Shown: piece after piece, positions 21,798 to 32,572 of the stretch
How the letters are laid out: the number at the start of each line of letters is the position of its first letter
Position numbering within the stretch: the first letter of the stretch is position 1
Assembly (NCBI GenBank): GCA_010093685.1
Contig: MU006241.1
Coordinates: 682,001-746,000, forward strand
Source of the DNA: Ophiobolus disseminans
Taxonomy: Eukaryota > Ascomycota > Dothideomycetes > Pleosporales > Phaeosphaeriaceae
DNA: 64,000 nucleotides
Direction of reading: 5' to 3'
Position numbers and translations under genes: made by a program
Notes under the pieces: model-generated
Told to the model about the DNA's origin: nothing
Database searches by the model: none
What the model saw: the letters and a program-made list of their open reading frames with translations, nothing else

Positions 21798-22388
21798 GGT
21801 GTCGAAGCTGAGCGATTGTTTGCGTCTGGCGTTTGGCGGGGCTGAAGCTGCATGTGATTGCGCGACATCGCGTTTTGTGTTTGACTCGCGTCGAATTGGC
21901 TAGGATGCTATCCGGTAGGATGGCGGGTACATGCATTAATTTCCTAGGTATTATAGTGGAAAGAATGATATCGGAATAACACTGTGAACAAGTTGATGGA
22001 CTACAGCTCCTGATGGCTGCGGAGGAGGTTCGGTTGGATACCGTAACGTCGCCCGCACTTGCCAAATTCCTTCATGTACTGTCAAGCTCCTTCTGCGGTG
22101 AGTATCCGCAGAGCCTCGTCCGCGAAGAAGGCCAATGCTTGCTCACCAACCCGTTCGATCCAACTGTTTGTGTCTTCTTCCGTTTGTGCCCTTTCGGAAC
22201 ACTACCTGCCGGGAGGCACCACATAGTCCCGAGGTCGTTCAACGCCGCCACCATACGAATCCAGCGATGGCATCTAGCCATGATCCAGAACGGTTTGAGA
22301 TCGAACAGCGACATCTCCATCGGCTCGAGCTCGGGTATTACATTATCATTATTCCTCTAAAAATATCTATGCTTTTCGGTTCCCATTA
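21798..22388. other. intergenic with possible gene-end relic
   Basis: Upstream region of the dsRBD gene, ending at the transposon insertion. On the minus strand about 22000..22330 a peptide (SYGGGVERPRDYVVPPG, then WIERVGEQALAFFADEAL) can be read across a GTAGTG..AACAG intron-like gap and after a TAG. It may be the 3' end of a broken gene; support is weak. Confidence 0.3.
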
Positions 22389-22396
22389 CCGAGGTG

Positions 22397-22430
22397 GACG
22401 GCCGTTCGAGCCAGACGGCCGTTCGAGCCA
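22397..22430 (+). repeat. 17-bp tandem duplication of inner TIR sequence
   Basis: GACGGCCGTTCGAGCCA occurs twice head to tail, at 22397..22413 (inner part of the left TIR) and 22414..22430. The right end of the element has only one copy. In Tc1-like elements, subterminal repeats can be extra transposase-binding sites. Confidence 0.9.
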
Positions 22431-22541
22431 CCTTGAACACCAAAACGGCAGCTCAGCTTGAGGCTATAGAGCCACGTACAACAGCTATTACTACAATATT
22501 TTTTAGTGTTGAGTTCTACAAGCCTCTCTCTCTATATATAG

Positions 22542-24422
22542 CTATCTATATTTAGCTGGGAGCTTGATCGCTTGGCCGTGTCGTGACTGAGATGGCTCTT
22601 GGCCTGCTGCAGCACCTGAGGCCTCTCCACTACCCTGAGGCTCTGCAACAACTCTATTTTTTTGAGTAGCCTTTGTAGCAGCCTTAGGCCTCATCTTGTT
22701 ACCCTTTTGAGTTGCTTTAAGAGCGTTTTGAAGTCGTTGTTGAGTTCTACAAGCAGCTGCCCTGGAGGCCTTTTCTGCAGCCTTCTTAGCCTTCTCCTTC
22801 TCCCTTACTATCCTAGCCTCAGCCCTTGCCTCGCGCCTTGCCTGAGTAGCCTGGGCCTTGGCCTGCCTCCTCGCCTTACGTAGCCTAGCTGCCTCTGCTT
22901 TTTGGAGCTGTTGCTGCTCTTCCTCAGCCTCTTGTTGTTGCAGGAGATCACGTGCTCTGTTCACCCTGCCTGGAGACCAGATAACAGCTCCACCATGGTA
23001 CTCCTCAGGCTCTCCTAGAGGCAGCGGCTTGCCTCGCTTCCTGCGCAGTCTTTCGTGTATCAAGGCCTCCTTAAGGCCTTGAGCCTCCTGCTCAAGCAGC
23101 GTTTTCTGAACAGAGATTGAATGGAAGGCCTGGCTCAGCTTTTGAGCTTGTGGATCACCTCTAGCCTTGACTACCTGCTGCAATAGGCCCTCAGTTTTCC
23201 TCCAATTAGAGACGCTTAAGGCTGAGGAGTCGCTATCACTTGAGCTGTCCTGTAGAGGCTGGTTGTTGAATCTCTTGAGTATCACCTCAGGATGGAGAGG
23301 TGAGACGCCAGTCGCCTCAAACGCCTTGAGTATAGTCTCCTTCTTGAATGAGGCCTCCCAGGCAGCCATAAGCATAGGATAGAAGTCTCTCTTGCTCATA
23401 GAAGTGAGCCCTTGGTACCTTTCCATGAAGGCTGCTACCTGGCCTGAGTAGGCAGATGAGAGGGGCTTAAACATTACCACATCAAGCGGCTGAAGCGTGT
23501 GGGTTGAATGAGGTGGATAGATCATAAGGAGGATCCTGTTCTGATTGCAGTACTCAATAAAACCCATTGTAAGGTGGGAGCCATGGCCATCAAGGATAAG
23601 GAGACAACAAGATCGGCCTGCCTTAGCCTTAGTAGATGGATCAAACACCTGCTTTAGCCAGGCTAGGCCTATATTGTTGTTTGTCCAGCCTGAAGGTGAT
23701 GAGGCAAAGAAGGCTCTACTGTCCTCAGGCTCGAGGCCTTGCAGCCAGGTGTCCTGGAGGGTGCCTGAGCCTGACTGGTATATGATAGTAGGCCTAAGGG
23801 CAGTTCCATCAGCGCAGATGCAGGCCAAGACGGTCATCCACTCTTGAGAGCCATCCTGGAGGTGAGCCTGAAGCTTCCCCTCCTCATATAGCCTTCTGCT
23901 GAACACCCTTTTTGACCTAGTAACTATCCCAAGGAGGAAGCCTTTCTCATCCATATTGTATGTGTGGCAAGGCTCAACGTTGTATTGGCTGCTCTCATTG
24001 GCTAGAAGCTCAAAGTAGAAGGTGTACTTTGAGCCTGAGTTGGCCTGGTGGCGTGAGCGATCGATTGCAGTAGCCCAGCGTGAGATGAGATGGACGTTGT
24101 AGCGCTGGATAAAGCAATCAACCCAGTGTACGCCTAGCTCTCTTTTAGCTATCTGTGAGGCAAAGCGTCTTATGATAGGCCTTGAGGGAGGTAGGCCTTG
24201 CTTTGTGAGGCGCTCTATATAGCGTAGGAGCTCCTGCTCCTGCTGTGGGTGGAGCGCTTGCTGGTTTTCTGCCATAGCACTGCATGAGCTTGCAAGGCCT
24301 TGATGTCTCCGCGCAAGCGTTGTACAGTTGCAGTGATACTCTGTTGCAATTTTGCAATAGCTAAATTGTTCTCCAGGTTCAAGCGATTCGATTGCTGCAA
24401 TCGCAGCCTCAATCTGGCTCAT
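22542..24422 (-). CDS. Fot1/pogo transposase (HTH-CENPB, DD35D)
   Basis: Intact intronless ORF of 626 aa inside the element at 22389..24494, starting 48 bp from the right TIR. The N-terminal part has a psq-like helix-turn-helix (about 1 to 45) and a CENP-B-type DNA-binding helix region (about 55 to 112, LHPQQEQELLRYIERLTKQG). The DDE catalytic core has Asp158 (NMDEKGFLLG), Asp278 (LILDGHGSHLT) and Asp314 (QPLDVVMFKPL), giving DD35D spacing as in Fot1 and pogo. The C-terminal 150 residues are a Lys/Arg/Ala/Gln-rich tail, probably nuclear-localising. No stop or frameshift occurs, so the protein could be active. The unusually Gln-, Leu- and Ala-rich tail and codon use differ from host genes nearby. 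Confidence 0.95.
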   Translation of the reverse strand: MSQIEAAIAAIESLEPGEQFSYCKIATEYHCNCTTLARRHQGLASSCSAMAENQQALHPQQEQELLRYIERLTKQGLPPSRPIIRRFASQIAKRELGVHWVDCFIQRYNVHLISRWATAIDRSRHQANSGSKYTFYFELLANESSQYNVEPCHTYNMDEKGFLLGIVTRSKRVFSRRLYEEGKLQAHLQDGSQEWMTVLACICADGTALRPTIIYQSGSGTLQDTWLQGLEPEDSRAFFASSPSGWTNNNIGLAWLKQVFDPSTKAKAGRSCCLLILDGHGSHLTMGFIEYCNQNRILLMIYPPHSTHTLQPLDVVMFKPLSSAYSGQVAAFMERYQGLTSMSKRDFYPMLMAAWEASFKKETILKAFEATGVSPLHPEVILKRFNNQPLQDSSSDSDSSALSVSNWRKTEGLLQQVVKARGDPQAQKLSQAFHSISVQKTLLEQEAQGLKEALIHERLRRKRGKPLPLGEPEEYHGGAVIWSPGRVNRARDLLQQQEAEEEQQQLQKAEAARLRKARRQAKAQATQARREARAEARIVREKEKAKKAAEKASRAAACRTQQRLQNALKATQKGNKMRPKAATKATQKNRVVAEPQGSGEASGAAAGQEPSQSRHGQAIKLPAKYR

Positions 24423-24541
24423 ATTGACTAAGTTATAACGCGTTGAAGTTGGAGTGTGATTTTGGTGGGTGGCTCGAACGGCCGTCCACCTCGGTATGTC
24501 GTGTCAATCGTAAAACACCTCGCAGAGCCAACAAAGCCCCC

Positions 24542-27327
24542 TCAATAGCCCCTTGCCCTCTGATCCCTCTCAATCAGGTCCAGCAAACCCAATCCATCCT
24601 CATGTCCATGCACACCACTATCCGTCCTACAACCGCCATCGTTCGCCCCACCACCCGTATTCTCTTCATGGAACGGACTTTGTAAGATCCAGATTCCCGC
24701 GTTTCCATTGAGGTTGATGCCCGCATTGTGCAAACCGTGCGCGACCAGCTCTTCTCCTTGTGTCAGAGCAGGACTTGGGCCAGCAAGCCTGTGCAAGACA
24801 TCATGGCCGTGCGTCGCTTGATCGTGTCCCAGGTAAGCGTGATACTGTTCGGCGGCGCTTTCAAGATGCGAGATGAGGTTTGCATGTTGCCAATTTGGTT
24901 TGGTGGAGTAACACGCTAGGTCGGCGTCATGCATATCGTTTACATTGACAAGCTCGTCGCCATCTGCGCATGTGAGGCCGAGGCTGTAGCCGTCGTGATC
25001 GAGTCCAGCTAGCGCATGCAAACCCTCTAGGCCGGTACCTTGCGTGGCAAAGCCGTCGTAGGCGGAGAGGTTGATGGCAGGCTCGAAAGCGCCGGATATG
25101 GTGATGTGGCCCCCATCGAAGTCAAAATTATTGGCATCTGGCGCGTATATGCCTATTGCATCGTGGCCATGTGATACATTGGAAAGACTGGGCTGAGAGT
25201 AGTCAGTGGACGCGCTCGAGGCGGCCGAGGCGTGTGACTGTTCGAGGTTTGGTTGCAGAGAGGCGAGAATGTCGAGTTGGAGTTGTAGAGGGTGTTGTGT
25301 GTGCTGCTCCTGGAGATCATAAACATGATGCGATGGATGTTGACTAAAGTCCAGAGGATGGGGAACATGCTGGAAGAGCGATGCTTCTTGAGAAGCATTG
25401 TTGAAACATCGCAAGACTTCCTCTTGGCCACTATTCAAATCGTCCACAGTAACGCTGTGGTGGTCCTCTTCTTTTATCCAATGTTGGTCGACAGCTGCCG
25501 GCCGATGAGAGTCAAATTTGACTGCGCGCCACCGCATGCGGCCCACTTCTACAGAATATTTGGTCTGCTGAAATCTCCACAAGATTGTGAACAGACACTC
25601 AGCCTCACCCCTCTTTCCCGGCTTGATGCCATAGATATCCTGGGTAGCGGTGAGCCGCAGTAGGGATTTACTAACGCAACCCTTGTCACTGTGTCTCAAG
25701 TTCTGATACTTCGTCATCCGACTCACCCAAAATTTCGACCCGAATTTGATTCTCAACAACCCAGTGGGACCATGGGGTTCAGGCACGTAGTCGCAAGGTG
25801 TGTGATGCTCCTTCAGATCAAGAGCATCAGGACCGTCAAGTTGAGGATTCGGCGCCATGTCACCACTGTCGAAAAAGCGAGTGGTACACTGCACCGATTG
25901 GAAGGCCCCTAGGTCGCGTTGAGAGTGAAGGTCGAACGAGATAGTGAGGCTCGCATTCGGTCGCGACTCGGTCATCACCTTGATGGAAGCGTTGCAAACC
26001 AGGATCCTTCGCCCTTCTGCTGACCAATCGCGCATTTGTGATTTCAAAAAGTCAAATTCGGAGTACTGACGATGCCAAGAGGCATGATCGGTGATGTTCA
26101 GGTCCGCTAATCTCGAGTCTCGAGCGATTGACGTGAAGAAGTGGACGGGTTGGTCTTCTACGCCAACAAACATATTGAAATCTTGAATAGTAAATGGGGA
26201 TGTAGAGTCGTCAACTCCATGTCCCATGCTCTGGATATAGGATGATGAATATGTGCGTGCACCGTCCCAGAGGTGTGCGTTGGAAGTATTGTAATCGTGC
26301 TCGGATTCAGCGGCTACATGTTGAGGCTGGCTGCGCTCACGGCCATGATGATATGCATGAGAAGATTCACGGCCCCGGTGGCGTTTTTTATCATCCTCTG
26401 GGATTGCCATGTAAAAAAGCACTGCCACAAACCATGTTAGCTCGGTTTTTTTAGACTCCGCTGCCATCCTTGCGAGAAGATGTTAGGTAACATGAGGCGC
26501 TTACCAGTAGGTACGTTGTGAAGATGATGCTTGAGTACTTGGAGATGACTGGAGACTTGCTTCCGATCTCGAGTAATACCAGTGTCTCTTCGAATCGAAT
26601 ACTGAATCAGTTCGTTCCGACCCCGGAGTGCACCGTTCAGCATGTACTTCTTGCGGCCCATGAGTGGCCATCGAACAAGTGCCAAGGTATAACGGTCAAT
26701 TGTGTCATTGACTCGGAACAAATAGTCAAAACTGGGCTCAAAAGGGACGTCCAGCACAAGAAAGGTAGTTATCTGCAGTCGAAAGGACGTTGACGTACCT
26801 CGCCAGACAGCTTGCTCAAGAAACTCTGGCCAAACAGTCTTGTCCTTTTGTTTTGGAACAGGCCTTCCAGCCTTTTCGGCTGCAAGTTCCCTAGCCCTTT
26901 CTTCGGCGAGTTCTCGTGCTTCTTTCGCAATTATCTCCGCAACTGTCATGACCGGTTGTTTCTCTCTATACTTCCGGTATTTGTCTGACTGCTGAAGCTT
27001 ACGGTATAGTCGCTTGAGCTCGGAATCAACTTGCTTCTTCGACCTCTCCACGCCGAACCTGGCCAAGCCAATATACTGCGCGTGTACATTGCCTGTAAAA
27101 TAGCTACCTGCAGGTGCAGGTCGTCGTCCATAGATGTGTTCTAGAGGACTTGGACTTCGTGACCGCTTGAGTGTAGACGTGCCTGTATTGTTAAAGTCGC
27201 ATGGCCAATTGGCAGACCTTTCCTGGAGAACAGCACGTTGTTGTAAAATCGTTTCGGCTGGAACATCGTTAGGTGGTACGCATGACCGCCGCTGAAGTTC
27301 CATAGCTAGTATTGGTATGCAGAACAA
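24542..27327 (-). CDS. abaA: AbaA-type TEA/ATTS conidiation regulator
   Basis: Three exons on the minus strand: 27327..26799, 26711..26505 and 26421..24542; about 871 aa (863 if the Met at 27303 is used). The intron at 26504..26422 has GTAAGC, a GCTAAC branch and GGCAG. The intron at 26798..26712 (87 nt) is less certain. The TEA domain begins VWPEFLEQAVW and continues with RWPLMGRKKYML, LRGRNELIQYSIRRDTG and the recognition helix DRKQVSSHLQVLKHH, the hallmark of AbaA/TEC1. A Lys/Arg/Glu-rich coiled region precedes it. The C-terminal half carries the fungal AbaA region (LRIKFGSKFWVSRM..), with an acidic, Asn/Gln/His-rich activation-like tail. In Aspergillus AbaA acts between BrlA and WetA in conidiophore differentiation. 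A transposon lies 47 bp past its stop and may affect 3'-end formation. Confidence 0.88.
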
Positions 27328-28215
27328 AGTTGACCAAAATGTAAGCGTCAGGGTAAGAATGAGGAATATTGTAAAATGGAACGAGTGTCAAGGCAGCTGG
27401 AGCAATGAATGACTGAGGATTGTAGTGCATAGGGAAGGAGAGAATGTATCAAAAGAGTATATGGCGAAGCAAGATGTGCAGATATTTGCGATATAAGATC
27501 GGGTTCAGATGACCGAGCTCCCGGCAGGAGACCCGCTTGGCAGGCAGAGCTGGTATCGCCGTCCTCCCAGGGCGACCGACAGCCAGGTACCCGCTATACT
27601 ATTCCTAGGCCGAGTGTCAGTCAACAGAGTAACATGGCCATGATCATAAGATTGGTCAACACGCTTCTTCTGCCATCGTTGTCGCCAACAGATCGCCATT
27701 TCGCTTGCTAACCAAGTAATTACTGCTATGTAATTCCTTCATCTACTGGAATGGTAAATATGACCTGGTTAGCAGAGGGAGCAAGGGTTTCGGCCGACTG
27801 CCGACTTCTTCATCGTTATCTGATTGGACGTGTGCGAGGGAGATTTGGCACGGAATGCTTCGAGCAAGAATGAATGTCAGCAGTTGTCACAACAAACTCA
27901 AGCCGAGTCTGTATGATCGACGAACGTCTTGTTTGTGGCTGCCTTACTCCCCGTGTTTTACTGCAATCTGAAACGTCGTGGTGGTGGCCATGCCCATTGA
28001 TTCAGACCGCAGCAGATCCTGAGGCAGCCTGCAGAACCGTGACCTAGATATAGCGTACTAGTGCTGAGAGGTCATAGCGCTGCTACATTGAGTATACCGC
28101 GGCTAAGGGCGGACCTCGCTTCTTTGGTCATAGATGCAAGGGATGATGTCAAGGACAAAGTGATGGTGTCGTGCCTGCTCAAGGTTCCCTTCCGAGAACA
28201 TGCTCGCGCTCGCGC
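27328..28215. other. intergenic; abaA promoter
   Basis: About 890 bp between the abaA start (-) and the MRD1 3' end (-). Regulatory genes of development often have long leaders; no ORF with a domain or clear repeat is seen. Confidence 0.5.
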
Positions 28216-31054
28216 TCAATCATCAAGGTCGTCGGTGCCTGCAACGTTAAACTTCTTACGTCCGCCTTCTGTGAGGCGTTGTAAGGCCACCTTGTTGGCT
28301 TGTGCGCCCACCTTCTGTTGCATCTTCTCGAGCTCCGCTTCTGGATCGTCAGACTCAGTCTCTGCGAATGCAAGTACTAGGCGTCGCCCTAACAAATGCG
28401 TATTCTTCAGGGCGTTCATAGCGTTCACAGCGTCACGCTTCGTGGTAAACTCAGCGAAGCCGAAACCACGTGAGGACGAATCAAACTTCTTTGGTACCCT
28501 GACAGACCGGAGCTGGCCGTAAGGGGTGAATAGGGCGCGAAGGTCCTTTTTCTGCAGTAGGGATTAGCAAACTCGCGCTAAAATGGTAGAGATAGAGACT
28601 TACGCCAGCCTCGAATGGCAAATTCTTCACGATGATTTTGGTGCTCGCCGCTTTCTTCGCAGCATCCTCCTTGCGACGCTCTTCAGCAGCATCAGCACCC
28701 TTGTGAGAAGCCTTGATCTGCAGCTTGTGCCCCTCAAGGTCATGTCCATCCATGGTTCGCAAAGCCGCAGCCGCTGTATCAGCACTGTTGAATTCAACAA
28801 ACCCGAACCCCATCGAAAGCACACCGCGCTTGGGATCGATCTTAGTCTTGACTTTGGCACTGCGAAAACCAGACAGAGGCTTGAAGACCTCAGTGAGGCG
28901 CTCTGTAGTCGTCGAGAAATTTAGGTTTCGCACGTACAAGGTGGCTGTGTTTGTCGAGTCAGATTCCGGCGCGTCCTCTAGTAGGTCTGTAGCGGAAAGT
29001 TTGGTCGCAGGTGTGCCTGCAGGAGTTGCTCGAGGCATCTCGACCATTGCACCTTCTTTGAAAAGATCTTTGGGAGCCTTCTCCAGATACAAGACTGAGT
29101 CTTTCATCTTTCTGTACGACAGAGCCATAAATGCAGTTTTGGCTTCCGCAACATTCGAGAACTCAATAATCGAAGTCATTCCAGTTGGTGGCATAAGGAA
29201 CTTGGTCACCTTGCCGTGCTCTTCGAACATTTTGCGTAGCTCATTGGCCGTTACACCATGTGGAACGTTCTTCACTAGGATGGCAAGATCGCCCTTTTTA
29301 CTTTTCTGAAAGGCTTCAAGATCTACTCCGTGCTGTGCGAAGTACGACTTGGTTTCTTGGATGATGTGAGTCTCGGCATGTGCTTGTTTGACAGCTGCAT
29401 CAATTGAGGTGGGGTCAAGTAGCTCAGCTTTGCTAATGCCCATGCGATTCGCAATTGTGGACATGACTGCGTCGGCCTGGGCCTGTCAGCGGGGAAAGCA
29501 GCATGCGCAGGTCTACATCTACGTACATTGAGGTATAGCGAATTCCAATTGAAAGTAGCTTTTGTGGCATCCTGCTTCCGCCGGATCTCTTTTTGCTTCT
29601 TCAATGGTAACTTGGAGATCTCAAACTCGTTGAGTGTCGTGTCTTTCTTGGCCTTGGCTGCTATAATGTGAAGGAGGCGGCCTTGGAAAATAGTGCCATC
29701 AGTATCGTCGTATGCTTCTACGGCTTGATCGGGGTATTTGAATTGGACGAAAGCATAGCCTTTGCCTTTTCCGTCGCTCTTCTTCATCGATACGTGCACC
29801 TGCCTGTGTTAGCAGCGGTCAAAGAAGCAGCCAATTCTGAAAAATATGAAGTGTGTGCCAGTATCAGATAAGAGAAACATCTACTAAAATATTCTCCCGG
29901 TCAACCTCATTTGCCGAAGCATCAGTTGTCCCTATCTTGGATGTTCATCATTGCACGTGAAAAGGGCAGAAGAAAAGTCTATGCATACCTCTTCTAGTGA
30001 TCCGTACTTGGAGAAGTGCTCGCGGATGTCGTCTTCCTTGACTTCAAAGTGCAAGTTTCGGAGGTACAGCCTGCCCGTGTCCCGTATCTTCTCAACTTCG
30101 GATGAGTTGGGGACTTCAGATCCTTGCGCAGTAAGTTGCTCTGATTCGGCTGATTGCTCGATAGCTTCGACTGGTGCAGGTCGCTCGGCAGTCGCTGGTG
30201 ATGCGGCCTGCTTCACCTCGAGCTTTCGTGACGGAATATCGGGCGGGGGAGGATCGTCATCCTCGACCAGGTCTAAGACCCTGTTGGTCCTTGATCGTAG
30301 CCAGTCGACGTCCGATACAGGACCAGAGTCAGCCGGGGCTTCTTCCTCGACACCGTCAATCTCGCTGCCGGTCTGCGTGGGTTTGTCTTGTATCCCACTG
30401 ATAGCGTGCTCTGCTTCCACTGGCGCATTGTCTGTTGCTGGGTTTGCTGTCTCGGCCGTCTTCGGTTTCTTCGTGATGACCTGATATTCGCCGTCACTCT
30501 CGTCTTCCGGCACGACCACTTCCGGAACAGGCTCGTTGACTGCAGCGACTGAGCCACACATCTGTGTATCGCCATTGGTCCATATGTTTGTCTTGGAGGG
30601 CGCCTGGTAGACCTGCAAGAACTCCTTGAGCTTCGGATCCTGTGCCTGCTCGGCCTGTTCTCGCTTCCGTTTGAGGGCATTTTCCTGCAGTGGCGCTATG
30701 TACTCGTCGTTCTGGGGCGCATTCTTCTCGAGTCTCTGCTGCCGCCGCGACTTGGGCAGCTCTTTGTCGGCAATCTGCATCCTCGTGAGCGGGACCCGGG
30801 ACGTTGGTCGTAATAATGGCAATGCTTACCGGCCGCGCGATCTCGGCGTAGATCTTGGTAAGGTTAATAAAGGTCTTATTGAAGTACTTGACGGCCTTGG
30901 TGGCGTCTTCGGGCGTCTTGTAGCCGACATATCCTATGCGGCGGTGGGGGAAGAACTTCACGTCGGTCACAGGGAACTTGGCGAAGTGCTTCCGCACGTC
31001 GTCCTCGGTGAACCTGGGCGGCAATCCGCGCACAAATATGCGCGACGACTCCAT
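28216..31054 (-). CDS. MRD1: Mrd1, multiple-RRM pre-rRNA processing factor
   Basis: Five exons: 31054..30830, 30774..29989, 29799..29527, 29476..28604 and 28551..28216, all introns in phase 0; 830 aa, the usual size. Mrd1 binds the 35S pre-rRNA in the nucleolus and is needed for small-subunit processome assembly. RRM1 starts at the N-terminus (SRIFVRGLPPRFTEDDVRKH), supporting the ATG at 31054 rather than an upstream in-frame Met at 31111. A charged linker follows, then RRM2 (GRLYLRNLHFEVKEDDI), RRM3 (GDLAILVKNVPHGVTANELR), RRM4 (ATLYVRNLNFSTTTERL) and RRM5 (TKIIVKNLPFEAG, GFGFAEFTTKRDAVNAMNAL). The intron at 29988..29800 is 189 nt, longer than the others. The acceptor of the 29526..29477 intron has a 6-nt alternative. 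It diverges from the LC8 gene. Confidence 0.95.
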
Positions 31055-31311
31055 TGGCGAGTGTTGTGATGGTGAGGAAGCAGAAGCCGTTCGCAGCTCT
31101 GGCGTATCCAAAATTTACAAAATCGGCGCTAAGGTGGGCAATAGCGCATGAGATCGCTCGGCGGCACCTGCACCTCCGCCGGCGGCAGTAGCAGCACCTC
31201 GAACACTGCCGCCCTGCACTCGACAGACAACACCCAGACGCAACTTGAAATCGACAGTCCCAGCGCCACACTTCCTCGGCCCATTATCTGCATACCCTTG
31301 AAATCGACAAC
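31055..31311. promoter_or_regulatory. 257-bp divergent promoter, MRD1 / dynein light chain
   Basis: The two start codons face away from each other with only 257 bp between them, so both core promoters must overlap or abut. No TATA box is obvious on either strand. Confidence 0.7.
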
Positions 31312-31935
31312 ATGGCAAGCGAGAAGTCGGATACGCATAAGCCCGAGGGTGAGACCCCTATCCCTATGCTCTTTGTATGGTTCACGGCACGTGCTAACAT
31401 TGTTAACAGCCCAGATCAAGTCTGCGGACATGGTATGCTCCCATGATAGTCCTTCATGAGCGACCTCTAATCTTGACCCACAGAGCGAGGAGATGCAGGC
31501 TGAGGCTATCGATGTCGGTGAGTTCATCCAGTCCCATGTTCAACCGCATGAAATACTTAGCTAGCGTAGCAAACTCGGCCATGGAGCAGTTCACCATCGA
31601 AAAGGTGAGTCGGGATTATCTGACAATCCCTGCGAAAAGTTGGCAGAAATTTGCGTACTGATGTCTGATGTGCAGGACATTGCTCAATACATCAAGAAAG
31701 AGGTAAGCAAGCTATTGGCACTAGGCAACCTGTATACTGACTCCAGCCCAGTTCGATAGTCGCAAGGGCGCAACATGGCACTGCATTGTGGGCAGGAACT
31801 TTGGAAGCTTTGTCACTCATGGTCCGTCCTTCTCCTTACACCTAAACAAGAAACGGCTGACCATGTGCAGAGACGAAGCACTTCATCTACTTCTACCTCG
31901 GCCACTGCGCCATTCTCCTTTTCAAGACTCAATAA
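31312..31935 (+). CDS. DYN2: LC8-type dynein light chain
   Basis: Seven exons: 31312..31348, 31410..31432, 31484..31517, 31570..31604, 31676..31702, 31752..31821 and 31871..31935; 96 aa. LC8 is a homodimeric hub of cytoplasmic dynein and other complexes that binds short TQT-type peptides; it supports nuclear and vesicle movement in hyphae. Splicing gives a 15-residue extension, then the conserved core: KSADMSEEMQAEAIDV, then FTIEKDIAQYIKKEFD, TWHCIVGRNFGSFVTHE and FIYFYLGHCAILLFKTQ. Each junction is supported by unbroken identity to the family. Six introns occupy more than half the gene, and several exons are only 23 to 37 nt. All introns have GT..AG ends. It is the ortholog of Aspergillus nudG. 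Confidence 0.95.
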
Positions 31936-32572
31936 GCTAGGTTCGACTCGCCCGTCCCCAGAGATCGACCAACCACTCTTATTGATGCCGCCGTTACATT
32001 AGGCCTTCAGTGCTGGCGTGGCTTGGAATTCCACAGACGCTGGACGGTTGGACTGCTTTCCTTGCGTTGGTCAAAATAATTTCATGGCGTTAAGCGCAGG
32101 AGTCGGGCACTGCCTTTGTCATTCTAGCAGCAGGCGGGGGCCGTGAGGTCTCACATTGAACGACTTAGTTATTTTCCAAAAACATCAATAACTGAGGCTA
32201 GTATCAAAGCGACGATACCCATCATACATGTCCATGATTGTATTTCTTCCGGTGACCAACAATCGCTGTCAAGCATGACCATACAACACGAGAAGTGCAT
32301 CTCGGCAAGTGTGGCGCAGGCGGTGACGCGCACGTCTCTCTCGGCGCCAATGCCTCGCAAATGCATAACACGACCTGCACATCTCTCGCCCCCATATCCC
32401 AACTGCCACATATAACCTTCTCATCCGCCGTAATCGACGTCGCGACACTACTCCGCATCTCACCCGTCCATCAACAACACCCTTACTATAGGTCGCCACC
32501 CAAAGATCTCCAGACGCGCATCACATCCGACCATAGCCTTCTGCGCACCACCGGCGCATACACCCCACAGCC
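31936..32572. other. intergenic
   Basis: LC8 3' region and promoter of the zinc-ribbon gene. Short antisense frames between 32169 and 32499 have no recognisable domain. Confidence 0.5.

Larger units (their letters stand above)
22389..24494 (-). mobile_element. Fot1/pogo-type DNA transposon, apparently complete
   Basis: A 2106-bp element bounded by perfect 25-bp terminal inverted repeats (22389..22413 and 24470..24494, ends CCGAGGTGGAC..GTCCACCTCGG) and flanked by TA on both sides (22387..22388 and 24495..24496), the Tc1/mariner target duplication. It contains one intact transposase ORF on the minus strand. The left end has a second tandem copy of the inner 17 bp of the TIR (22414..22430) that the right end lacks. 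Nothing in it looks mutated by RIP, in contrast with the block at 1.8 to 6.6 kb, suggesting recent arrival. Confidence 0.95.

Noticed and set aside
31940..31955. GGTTCGACTC resembling a tRNA B box
   Set aside because: No A box or cloverleaf can be folded upstream, where the LC8 coding exon lies.
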